A model generated the notes under the pieces. That model searched no databases, had not been told where the DNA came from, and saw nothing but the letters and a program-made list of their open reading frames with translations. DNA of 64,000 bases, taken from Tetrahymena elliotti 4EA. Lineage: Eukaryota; Ciliophora; Oligohymenophorea; Hymenostomatida; Tetrahymenidae. The first letter of the stretch is position 1. The number at the start of each line of letters is the position of its first letter. Shown piece after piece: positions 1 through 10,574 of this stretch. Location: assembly GCA_000231825.2 (NCBI GenBank), contig JH720341.1:580099-644098 (forward strand), written 5' to 3'. The position numbers and the translations under genes are program-made.

Positions 1-916
1 TTTTTCCTATTATCATTAATCCATCTAAGCCTACTGGTTCTTTTTCATTCAGCAAAATATTTTCAAAAGCTTCAAGCAAAGCTTTTTTAGCTTCTTCTTT
101 TTTATCACCACATTCAGCTAAGGAATCTTTAACTATTGGATGACTAAACAAAGTTTAAATATCTTCTTGATCAACATAAGGAAAAGGTTAAAATTAATTC
201 CAGCACACCACGTTTGTGAATCCATGATCTTCTAGCATTTTAATAAGCTTTTATTTATCATTTAAATGAAAATTGCTTCTAACTCTTGGAAGTTTAATTC
301 CAAATTTTCTATGAAGTATAGAAGGTATTAAAGTAAAGAATCTAGACCTTTATTTATCACCCCAAACAGTAAATCCAGCATATCCTCCTGTTTATAAAAC
401 TCTATGTGCCTCAAGAATCATTTTTTCAGGATTAGTAGTAATCTACAAGCATAAATTTGCAATATAGCAATCAAACATTTCATTTTTATAGTGTAAGTTT
501 TCACCATTAGCTCTTTCAATATGCAAATTATAATTAGGAAGGGTAATCAATTAATTAGGTTTATACTCTACACCAATTCTTTTACATAGAATATTTAGCA
601 TTGAATCTGAAAGATCTGTAGCATAGTAGTTAGCATGAGGATGTTTTCTATTTAAAGAATGATTGTACAGAAAACCTCCACCAGCACCTACTTCTAATAT
701 ATTCATTCTCTTCTCTATTTTCAACATGTTAATTAATGTATAATAAAATCCATTTGCTCCAGAATCTTAACTTAGATAGTTATCAGAGTTTTCATCCCAA
801 TACTTTTTAATCTCTTCTATAGGTTTCCCCTTTAAACAAAATGAAAAGTTATTGCTCTTGTTTAAGCTTTTGAAAGCTCTAATCTATTATGTCTTAAGCT
901 AGTTATAAATAAACAT
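1..916 (-). CDS. Class I SAM-dependent methyltransferase, 3' end cut by the window edge
   Basis: The gene starts at the ATG at 916 (complement) and stays open to position 1 when TAA/TAG are read as Gln, giving about 305 codons with no visible intron. Near residue 72 is a SAM-binding motif I (NILEVGAGGGFLYNH). It is followed by motif-like segments MFDCYIANLCLQ and EKMILEAHRVLQTGGY, the order seen in Methyltransf_11-type small-molecule methyltransferases. The C-terminal part is poorly conserved by eye. The substrate cannot be told; a role as a small-molecule or lipid/quinone-type methyltransferase is inference from the fold only. The stop codon lies outside the window. Confidence 0.8.
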
Positions 917-1331
917 TTTATAAAGTTTATTTTTAGTTTTTTGATACAGATTCAAATATCTTATTATAAATCGACTATTTAATTATGTAAACTTCCTATA
1001 ATTATTTAATTTAACAAATGTACACGAATTTAATAATAAAAATCCAAATCAAAAAATTGAATTAACTTAATTTAAAAAAATAAAAAAATACTAAAAAAAA
1101 TATTTTAATAAAGAAATATTTCAATTTTATAATTAATTAGTTAGAAGAAAGAGAGCTAATCATTATTTTTAAACTGATTTGTAAAATAAAAGTGCCTACC
1201 AAAAATATTTCAAAAAGCTTTTTAAAAAATTATTGATTTTTGAAAAATTTTTAATAATAAATTTAGAATAAAAACAAATCATAAAATCAAAAATAAAAAA
1301 AATAAAAAAATTGTTTTTGACATTAATTTAA
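917..1331. other. A/T-rich spacer
   Basis: About 415 bases of A/T-rich sequence with runs of A and T between the methyltransferase start and the LRR remnant. It presumably holds the promoter of the minus-strand gene. No motif was recognised. Confidence 0.6.
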
Positions 1332-3885
1332 ATGAATGAATTTGATTAGTTGAAGGCACATTACTTCGAATTTAGTAATAAATTATTAAATATTAAATAA
1401 TGAAAACTTAATATTCTTGTTTGAAGATAATTAGAAGAATAAAAAAGAAAATGAAGCTATAAAAACCGTTATTGAAGAGTTGAAGTAAATTGCGCCTTTT
1501 AATTTATGATTTAGATTTTAAACATATTTTATAACTTTTAAAAGAAATTAAAGTCTAAATGAAAGATAATAAATCATAATAAGTCTCAAGTATTCTTAAA
1601 CATATTTTAAATTACTTAATTTAAATTGACTTATTTGCTTAAGGAGTGTAATTTATGATGAAAGATATACTGATATTTTGAGTAGTTTAAGATAGTGCAA
1701 GAATATAACCTCTATGTGTTTGGATTTATAGTAAGCAGCTTTATATTTAAGACTATAGATACTATTTATCAATTTTATATATTAAGAAATTGCAGGCTAT
1801 CAAATTAAGGTGCCTCTTAACTTGGTCAAATCCTTTTTTTATGTGATCAGCTTATGCATTTATATCTAAACTTAGAGTAAAAACATTTTAAATTATTTTG
1901 TTTGAATTTTTTTTTTTTGTATTGAATAAAAAACTCATTTTTTAAACCTAAAAATGTTAAATTAGTGATTATTTGAGAAATTTAACATATTTTTTAAAAT
2001 TAAGTGGAAATTAAATTGATGTAAATGGCAGTTAAGATTTGGTTCAAGGACTTAAAAGCTGCACTGATTTATAATTTCTCATTATAAGCTTTAAGTAAAT
2101 TTAATTAATTTAAATCTTTTTTTCATAAATGTTTAAATTACAGTTCTAATGATTTGAACTATTAAACTCTCTTAAACTTTAGTCAATTCCTTAATACATG
2201 CAAATATTTATAGAACTTAGAAATTATGGCCGAGTAAATATAATTATTCAATTTTTAGACAAAATGTCTGAATCTTTTTAGTTATTGTAAAATAAAAGAA
2301 GAATAATCTCCAGAAATAAACTTAATGTCTCTTTCTTTGCCAAGACTGTTAGCTTTGAAATTGTGTATTCAACCTAATGATTTTTTTCTGAGTAAACTAG
2401 CTTAAGCATTAAATAAATCAGTTTCACTAAAAAAACTTAATTTAAGTTTAACTGGTAAAAATTACAGTGATGTTGGTTTGACTTTATTAGGAGATAGATT
2501 AAACTATTGCTAAGACCTTAGAGAGCTTTATCTAAATTTAAAGTAATATTTCTAATAATAATCTCATCAAATTAATTATATCCTACTTTAGAGAAAGTAA
2601 AATATAAGATGATGGTTTTATCTATCTTACGGAATAAATAGTTAGATGTCAAAATTTACAAAAAATTTAATTATTTTGCTAGTAAAATATTTTGTTCTGA
2701 ATTATAAAAATATTTATTTAAAATTGTTAAAAAATAGATTAACTAATATTGGCATTTATAGTGGTGAAGCTTTAATTCATATGCTATAATTAATGACTGG
2801 CTTGAATTCTATAAAATTAAATTTGTTGTAAATTAAAAAAAATTTAATAACTTTTTATTAATTTTTAAATTAATGAATTTAAATCAAATTTCAATAAAAA
2901 TTATGAAAAAAGAGAGAATAACTTTTGTAGAAAAAATAACAGAAATATTTAGAATTAAATAAATTTTCATATTTAGATATTATAAAATAAATATTTTTTT
3001 TATTTAATTAAAAAAGTTAAACTAAAGTTGGAAATACCTACATTACAAAGTTTGGATAAATCTTATGCAAATTAAAAAACTTAGAATAGCTTTTTCTCAA
3101 TTTATAATTATATTATTCTCAGTAACCAATAATATCTAAATAATTTAGAGAGGGATTAGCAAACTTGTAAAATCTAAAGAATTTAGAGTTAAATATTGGG
3201 TAAATTAGTTAAGAGTATAATTAAAAAATTAATTAACAAATAATAGAGGGTTTAATTTTGATGAAAATGAAATACAATATCTGTGTGAAGGGTTTGCTAG
3301 TTGCAAGAATTTAAACTATTTAGATATTGCCATGCCGTAAAATTCTTAAAAATTATTTTTTGTTTTATAAATTTGGTATTTTAGTTCTTTAACTTTCATT
3401 TTACAAGTATCTAATTAATTAAAAATAAAATTAAACAAAAAATTAATTAAATATTTTATGAAATATATTTTATTAAATTTAGACGTTGTGATATTAATTA
3501 GCAATCTATGAATTATTTAGGATAATGCATTGCCAAATGTCCTAATCTCACTATTTTGTATGTTAATTTAATGTAATAGTTTAATTTAAATAAAAGTTTA
3601 ATTAATAGCTTTCCTTAAATTAAAAAGATCAAATGAAATTAGTGATAATAGCAAATTGTAATTTGGAAAATGTATTTCTAAATGCAAGAAATTATAGTTT
3701 TGTAACATCATTTTTGGGTAAATTTCAATAAAATTTATTCATTATTTAATTAATAATATTTAAAAAAAAGATTTTATTCAAATAGAAAACTAATAAATGC
3801 TCTAAAATGTTTAAGTCTAGTAGCATTTAAACCATATATTAGATGAATAGGTGTTTTTTTAATTCTATTATAGAAAAAAATAAAA
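1332..3885 (+). pseudogene. Decayed or heavily interrupted leucine-rich-repeat gene
   Basis: Several stretches read as ciliate-type LRR units of the pattern xxLxxxLxxCKNLxxLxL. Examples are ILSSLRQCKNIT near 1680, LVQGLKSCTDLQF near 2040, SLKKLNLSLTGKNY near 2430, EGLANLQNLKNLEL near 3150, LCEGFASCKNLNYL near 3280 and NYLGQCIAKCPNLT near 3510. The units are in different frames and are separated by TGA codons and A/T-rich gaps. A few breaks look like GT...AG introns (for example about 2096-2140). Others, such as the frame change near 1385 and the one near 2605, have no good splice sites. Either this is a many-intron LRR gene or, more likely, a decaying member of the large Tetrahymena LRR family. 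A possible start is the ATG at 1332. No function can be assigned beyond likely protein binding. Confidence 0.5.
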
Positions 3886-4655
3886 ATTTGAAAATATTTT
3901 GTGAATGATAATGGATCATAATGTTAAAATATTTCTTGTTAAAATAAACATAATTTGTAAGTAACTTTCAAATATTATTTTATAAGACATTTATTTACTT
4001 TACTTTAGCTTAATCAAATTTTCCTTTAAAATTTATTATAAGATTAAAATATCTCTAAATCTAAAACTATGTTTATTGAGGTATTCCTTAAAATATCAGT
4101 TCTAAAAATAATATTAAAAGATGCTTTTCAACAAAAATTCTGACATTTATTTATTTTTATTAAAAATTAATTTTGATTAGTTTACACTGATTGCTTTTAT
4201 AGATTTATAAACAATTATTTTGATTAGTAAATTTATTCAAAATTTGTTTGCAATAATTTATTAGTTTCATTTATTTAATGTCTTCAAGTAGAATTCAATA
4301 AGAACCAGTCAGTACGACTGAGACTAAGCATAAATGTATTTTTAAATAAAAAATATTGACCTGATTAATCATTGAACTGTTAGATAGTTTAAAATGTTTT
4401 TAAATATTAGAAAATAGTTCAAAAATATCTCAAAATGATGATAACCATTCATAGAACTTAATTGAAATCAAATTAGAAAAGAATATGAAAAGAGTATCAA
4501 ATTATTAAAAAACTAATTAATTATAATTAAAGGCTCTTTTAAATAACAGCAAAGTTTAGTTACATCATAAGAAGAGTTAATGAGGAGAGAAGAAAGTAAC
4601 TACTTAAATATAATTTCAATATCATTTTTGATATATCCCATTTCTACTTGTTTAA
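3886..4655. other. A/T-rich spacer
   Basis: About 770 bases without a convincing coding frame. A short inverted repeat (CAGTC-AGTAC-GACTG) lies near 4307, too short to interpret. The stretch probably contains the promoter of the gene starting at 4656. Confidence 0.5.
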
Positions 4656-7270
4656 ATGAATCAAAAATAATACAATAAGAATACAAATTCGGTAAATAAT
4701 AATTATTATTATGGAAAAAAAGTTGATAAAAAGAGACAGAGAGATCATTAAAATTAAGGAAAATAAAATAATGGTAAAAATAATTAGCCGTAAGAGGGAA
4801 AGTAAGCTGGAAAGTTTGTAATGTATTAATCCCAAACCATTAAACCTGTGAAAAATCAATACTCTTAAATAGAATAATAAGGAGGTCTACAAAGTGTGAA
4901 TTCTCTACCTGGAGAATAGTTTTATTCAAGAAATAGTTAGCAAAAATCAATAGCATAAATTCAACCTGATTAGAATAAAATAGAATAAATAAAAAAGTTT
5001 TAAATAGATATTTTAGATAAAAACCGCTTATCTATTTCTATGTAGAATGTAAGGAGCTTGTAAGAAAAGGATAACAATATTTTTTTTACTAGTGTAGAAT
5101 AAGGATAAAGAGGTAGTGTTATGATGAACAAACCAAAAAAATAAGAAATTAACCTTAGCATTATTCCACAAATATCTGAATCTTAGAATGAAAATTTATA
5201 ATCTGAATCCAAGAGATCTTATCTTCCAAACATTAATCAGTATTCATAATTATATGGAGATAGTGCCTTAGTCAATACCTAATCAAAAGATTCTGTTAAT
5301 TTTCATTCCAACTAGCCTAGTATATTACAAACAAAAAAGATAATAGAATACACTAAGGGTATTAAAATTATTTATTTCAAAATTAAACATAAATTTTATT
5401 TAATTGATAAAATAAGATTATCAAGACAAAGAACCATAATATTAAAGAATTAGAGATTTTAAGACAAAAGTTGAATAAAAACAGTTTCTTTTCGAAGGAT
5501 TAAAATTAGTTTAATTCGAACCCTTTGTTATTAGAGGTAATTTTATTACTTCTTTTATATTCTAAATAAATATGTTTTATTTTAGAACATTCCATGTAAG
5601 GAATAGTTGTTCGTGATGTGCTTAAAATATTATCTGATAAAGTTATTTCATTTAAAAACTATTTGATAGATAGAAATAAATAGAGAAAGGTAATTGTATA
5701 AAAAATTATTTTTAAAAAATTTTATTGTTTGAAACAAATAATCATCCTCTTTCTTTAGAAAATGAGCTATTACTTATTTAATATTTTTGTATTAATCTTG
5801 TTTTAAATTAGGTTTTTGCATCTTTAAGTTATTCCACTAAGATTATTACAAACATTAAATTTGAATAATTGATAGGATTGCTTGAAAGAATAGCTACAAT
5901 TATTACTTAAGGTTGCATATAATATTTTTTAGTTAACAAACAATTGTTAATTGATTTCCATTTTTTAAAAAGATTTTAAAGATTATCCAGAATGTCCTAA
6001 AATAGGTGAGAGTCCTTTAGAAGAATTCAGGAAGAAAAGTGAAGAATATTTTAAAAAAATAAATCAATATAAGGAATAAGAAGAAGATTAGATAAGAAAA
6101 TAAAATGAACTGAATAATTTTACTTCTCCTAAATATCGAGGAAACATTTAAACTGGAAGTGATTCATTTTTATAAAATCAAAGGAAAATTAATACAACCT
6201 CTAAACTTTAGTAATAGTAATAAGCATTACAACCCAGAAATTCTATGGTGGAATTTATAAAATTACCTCTGAGGTACTTATTATCAAATTTTAAAGTTGT
6301 CTCAAACTCAGAATTTAAAAAAATAGATATGACAAGAGATATCCATACTACAGACCTGAAATAGATACAGTTTAATAAGAGCCTTATGTTTTTGAAGACA
6401 ATATTTAGATATATGATAAAATAGCTGATTATGTAAAAGAGTGTATAGATGCTTATCGAATTATGTCTAGATAAAGAGAATTTAAATATCTAAATGAATA
6501 AGATTGTGAAGAATTGTTAAAATTGGTGACTTAAACAAGATTTTTTTTGAGTGAATATGGAGAATAACTTAGAATGTTTGAAAAAAGTAACGAAGATAAG
6601 ATGAGGTAATTAAAAATATACTAATAAGAAAAATTGAGGAATGAAAGTAGTCTATTAAGTATGAGTAAAAGTAAACCTTAGGTATAATAATAGCAAACTG
6701 TTCAAGATTCAGTTGTAGCTGTTGTTGATGAAAAAAAAGAGGGTAAATCTATATTTAGGTTTAATTTTTTAGTAACGTAAATTAAATTTTCTAAAGCAGA
6801 AAAAGATAAAAACGAGAAACTTGAATTTATTTATAGAGTGTAAAAGTTAACTAGCTTGTTGTACAATAAATTCAATTACAAAAGGAATAAATTTTAGACA
6901 AGAGAATCCAAAGTAATTCTCAATTAAGAGTAATTTAATCATATTGTTCTTTATCATGTTGATTAACTCATATTTATTCTCATTACATTTTAAAAAACTA
7001 AATTCTTAAATCTTAGCAAATTCGAAAAAGAGAAAGAACTTCTACTTCAAAGTAACGATTTAGATGCAGCTATGAAGAGTAAAACAGTGGCAGATAATAG
7101 AAAGCTTGTAGCTATGAAGAGATTAAGAATTAAAGATGTAAATAATATTTTAGAAAAAAGTATTGTCTTTATTAACCTATCTTTAATATTAGGATGTCAA
7201 TGATTTAAAATTCGGAAATTAGTTATAAGGAAGCTCTTATTTTAAAGCTTTTGAAACAAAGGAGTAATGA
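4656..7270 (+). CDS. Unrecognised protein, about 738 residues, seven exons
   Basis: No family was recognised. The start is the ATG at 4656, the first after an in-frame TGA at 4629. Proposed exons are 4656-5358, 5417-5536, 5586-5689, 5812-5911, 5973-6273, 6327-7137 and 7193-7270. All joins keep frame and all introns are GT...AG, 49-122 nt. The first 230 residues are Asn/Gln/Ser-rich and probably disordered (NNNYYYGKKVDKKRQRDHQ). The middle is more regular (EGLKLVQFEPFVIREHSMQG; RDVLKILSDKVISFK; LGLLERIATIITQ-type helices). The last third is charged and probably coiled coil (KFEKEKELLLQSNDLDAAMK). A 54-nt, in-frame GT...AG stretch around 6743-6796 may be an extra intron. The stop is a TGA at 7268-7270. 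The exact 3' end is less sure because other frames stay open after it. Confidence 0.65.
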
Positions 7271-7803
7271 AAATGGGTGGAGTTAATTATTCCTATAAAA
7301 GAAAGGTATTTGTGAGTCATAACAACGATAATTATATGAAGTTAGAAAGGCCATTGATAAAAATATATTTTTTTATGTCTATTTAAATAAAATCATTTAA
7401 GATAAATATTTTAAAGAATCTTTCAACAAAAAATTTTTTACATGTTTTGAAGTGCAAAATATTCTTTGATAATTATACCTTAACACTGAATAAGAATATT
7501 TTAATAATAACAAATACAATAAAATTGATGACAATAATGCGATTAATTTGTGATGATGCAATCCGTCAAATACGTCTAATTTACATATTAGTTAGCTTCT
7601 ATTTATTAAATCGTCATCAAATATTTTAAAAAGGTAATTAATTTATTTAACAAATAAATAAAGATTCCCAAATTTAATTTAAAAGGAATAATATCATCAA
7701 ATTTTATATTTTTTGATACGAAAAACAATAAAAATATATATTAACAAAAAATATTAATAAATCAGTAAAAAGTAGACATATCAATCTTAACAAAAAAAAG
7801 CAA
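7271..7803. other. A/T-rich spacer
   Basis: About 530 bases. One frame stays open from about 7273 to 7718 under the ciliate code, but its composition is that of spacer DNA (Ile/Lys/Asn, no recognisable motif). I treat it as chance. Confidence 0.5.
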
Positions 7804-9670
7804 ATGAGTAATCCTAAGTAAGATTTAGAAATATCTGAAGATTAAGTAAATTACTTAGATTTCACTCTATTAGAATTTAAATTACAGTTTTAAATACTAT
7901 TTATTTATACCTATAAAAAGCATATCAAAGCAATTTAAATTTTAAAACCACTCACTTTATCAATATAATCAATATGAATTATTCAACAATAATTGTAAAA
8001 CAAATAGGATATTACTAAGAAATTTAAAAGAGTAAATGAAAATGGATAAGAAGAAGTAAGAGATCATCAAAAAAAGCTTCATGATAACATCAATTCCATA
8101 TTTGATGAAGACAGAGAAAAATTTATTGGAGAATTTACATGCAAAGACTATACTATTATTAGAGGATACATAAATGGAAATGGAAAGTAACTTCGTTTAT
8201 ACTATACTAAGCTTGAACCTACTGCAACTAAAAAGGCAACAGTTTGTATCATCCATGGTTTCGGTGAACACTCTGGACGTTTCTTGCATGTGAGCTTTAA
8301 TTAAATTTTTATAATTTAATAAAATAAAAATGCTAGAAATTAGTTTAGCATTTTAAGTATTTTTTTAAATGTCTTTTTTATTCTTAAATAGATTGCTGAT
8401 TAACTTGCCAAAGCTGGTTGTGTAGTCTAGCTCATGGATCTTAGAGGTTTTGGGTAAATCTTTTTACAAATTTCTATTAAAAATTATTCTTTTGATTAAT
8501 ATTTTTTAAGTCAAAGATATCTTTTAAATTTTGGAAATTAACTACTTCAAACTGAACTTTTTTTAATTTAATTTTTAGTTACTCTGGTGGTCCTCGTGGT
8601 GCTTCAACTATTGAAGAACTTCATCATGATATTTAAGTTCTGTTAAAGTAGGCTAATAAAGACTTACCATTGTATTTATATGGTCACTCTATGGGAGGTT
8701 TACTTGTTATTACTTTAGCTATGAGAAATCCTGTATTGAATATTGCAGGTGTTATAACTACCAGTGCTTTAATTGGTTTCCCTAAAGACAGAAAAATGAA
8801 TTTCTTCAAAGCATACTTGGTTAAAGCTCTTGGTAAGAAATTAGAAGATATAGTCATCAATTCTATGATTCACCCTACAGCTTTGACTAAAAATAATGAA
8901 TACATTAAAAAGTGCTTTGGTGATCGTTTAATGATTCCTTTCTTAGGGTAAAATTAAAAATTCAATTTTTATATTGAAATAAGATTGGACTCAGATAAAT
9001 TAAATAAATTTCACTAGATCTATTTTTTATATTCTAAATTTATTTTTAATATAATCAAGTATGAATATGGCTAAGAGCATTCTCGAAGGCACAGAATATG
9101 TTTTACCAAATGCTTTTAAATTTTCTTTCCCTTGTTTAGTAATTCATGGTTAAAAAGATATGGTTACTAACCACTATGACTCTATTGCATTCTATAACAA
9201 ATGTTCCAGGTAATAAAATTAATATAAATGTGATTAGTCATTTACCTTAAATAAAATGTTAGTAAGGATAAGACCCTTAAATTATTCGAAAATGGTTATC
9301 ATGAAATGTAACATGATGAAGAATGTGACGAGCTCATTGAAACAGTTAAAGATTGGATATTAAAAAGAGCTGATAGAGCTAAACCTTTAGGTAAATAAAA
9401 AATGTAAATAATACAAAGTAAAATAAATTTAATTAAATAGGTTTGATTACTAAGTTAAAGTGTGGATTAGAATCTAAAAAATAAGGAAGCAAAGTTAAAA
9501 AATTCATAATTCTATTGATCATCATAGTCTATAGCTATTACTTGTTTAAGTATTATTTTTGCTTTCTTTCATTTAATATTTAAATTTTAACTTTCATATA
9601 TTAACAAAAAGGTTCAGAAATCATCCTCTTTTCAAAAAATCATTCAAATATTGGATTATTTCTCCTTTGA
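7804..9670 (+). CDS. Serine alpha/beta-hydrolase, monoglyceride-lipase type, membrane-anchored
   Basis: Seven exons keep frame: 7804-7845, 8008-8289, 8392-8453, 8579-8947, 9060-9209, 9263-9390 and 9441-9670. The protein shows the Hydrolase_4/serine aminopeptidase layout. There is an oxyanion segment VCIIHGFGEHSGR, then LMDLRGFGYSGGPRG, then the nucleophile elbow YLYGHSMGGLL (catalytic Ser in GHSMG). An acid strand lies in CLVIHGQKDMVTN and the catalytic His in ENGYHEMQHDEE. This matches monoacylglycerol lipase and related lysophospholipases, which hydrolyse glycerolipid esters. An unusual C-terminal extension of about 75 residues carries a hydrophobic stretch (KFIILLIIIVYSYYLFKYY), suggesting tail anchoring in a membrane. 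The substrate is not determined by the sequence; fold and triad are clear. Confidence 0.9.
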
Positions 9671-10574
9671 TTAATCTTTATGTTCAATACAAAATGTTGG
9701 GTTGATCAGATAGTTTAATATAATCATGAATAGAAAAGATTTTATTGCAAAATCGAATAAAAATAGAAAAAGTATAGTTTTTGTAAAGCAAAGATTAATT
9801 TTAAAAACAAACCAAGTATAAACTTGGCTTAATAAATATAATTAAAACAATAATTTATCTATTTACTAGCTTGTTTCATTCATTTTAAATATACTTAGTA
9901 TGTTTTCAAGCAAGATAAATCTTTTCAAAATTTTTTCTTTAAAACTTTTTGTTGAAAACAAATTTATCATAAAAACAAATTATCTTATTCTTACATTTCA
10001 ATTTCTTCGATATTTTTTAACTTATTGAAAATGATAATAAAAAGATTTGAGTTATACATCTAACTTATTTTAAAAATTATCTATTCAAAAAATTTTGTCA
10101 TTTTTATTTAAATATAAATAAATACTAAGTTGATTGAAACCACTCATCAAAATATTTTTTCATCTTTTCAAAAAATATTTTTATGTTTTTTTCTTGAGAG
10201 TAAAAATTAATAATTTGAGTTGATAGAAACCACAAATATTAATAATTTGTTTATTTATTTTGCTGCTTTAACAACCTAATTTCAAATATTGTTGGCTTGT
10301 TTCAATAAATCTTTTCAAAAAATTATTAATTTTATTACAATTCTTTTTTTATTTTTTTGTTGAGTACAAATTAATAATAAAGAGTGAAGTAATAAAGAAG
10401 TTGATAGAAACCACTAATAATATAATGATATTTATATTTTTTGCATCTTGAAATTTGTTTTGCAAACTTTTTAATTATAAAATTTATTAAAGCTTTAATT
10501 TAACTTGAAGTTTCTCATAACAAATTATTAATTCTAATTATATTTAATTGAATAACAAATTAATTGCTTTAATT
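9671..10574. repeat. Spacer with a recurring 16-nt motif
   Basis: No gene is visible in this A/T-rich spacer. The motif AGTTGATAGAAACCAC occurs at 10218-10233 and 10399-10414, and with one change at 10128-10143. The spacings of 90 and 181 bases suggest a degenerate unit of about 90 bp. Flanking words such as CTTTTCAAAA and TTGTTGA.TACAAATTAATAA recur with it. The role is unknown. Confidence 0.55.

Noticed and set aside
4300..4330. Short inverted repeat CAGTC-AGTAC-GACTG as a possible terminator or binding site.
   Set aside because: A five-base stem is expected by chance, and ciliate genes do not use hairpin terminators.
7273..7718. A 148-codon plus-strand frame after the unknown seven-exon gene.
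   Set aside because: Spacer-like composition and no motif. With TGA as the sole stop in this composition, frames of this length are expected by chance.
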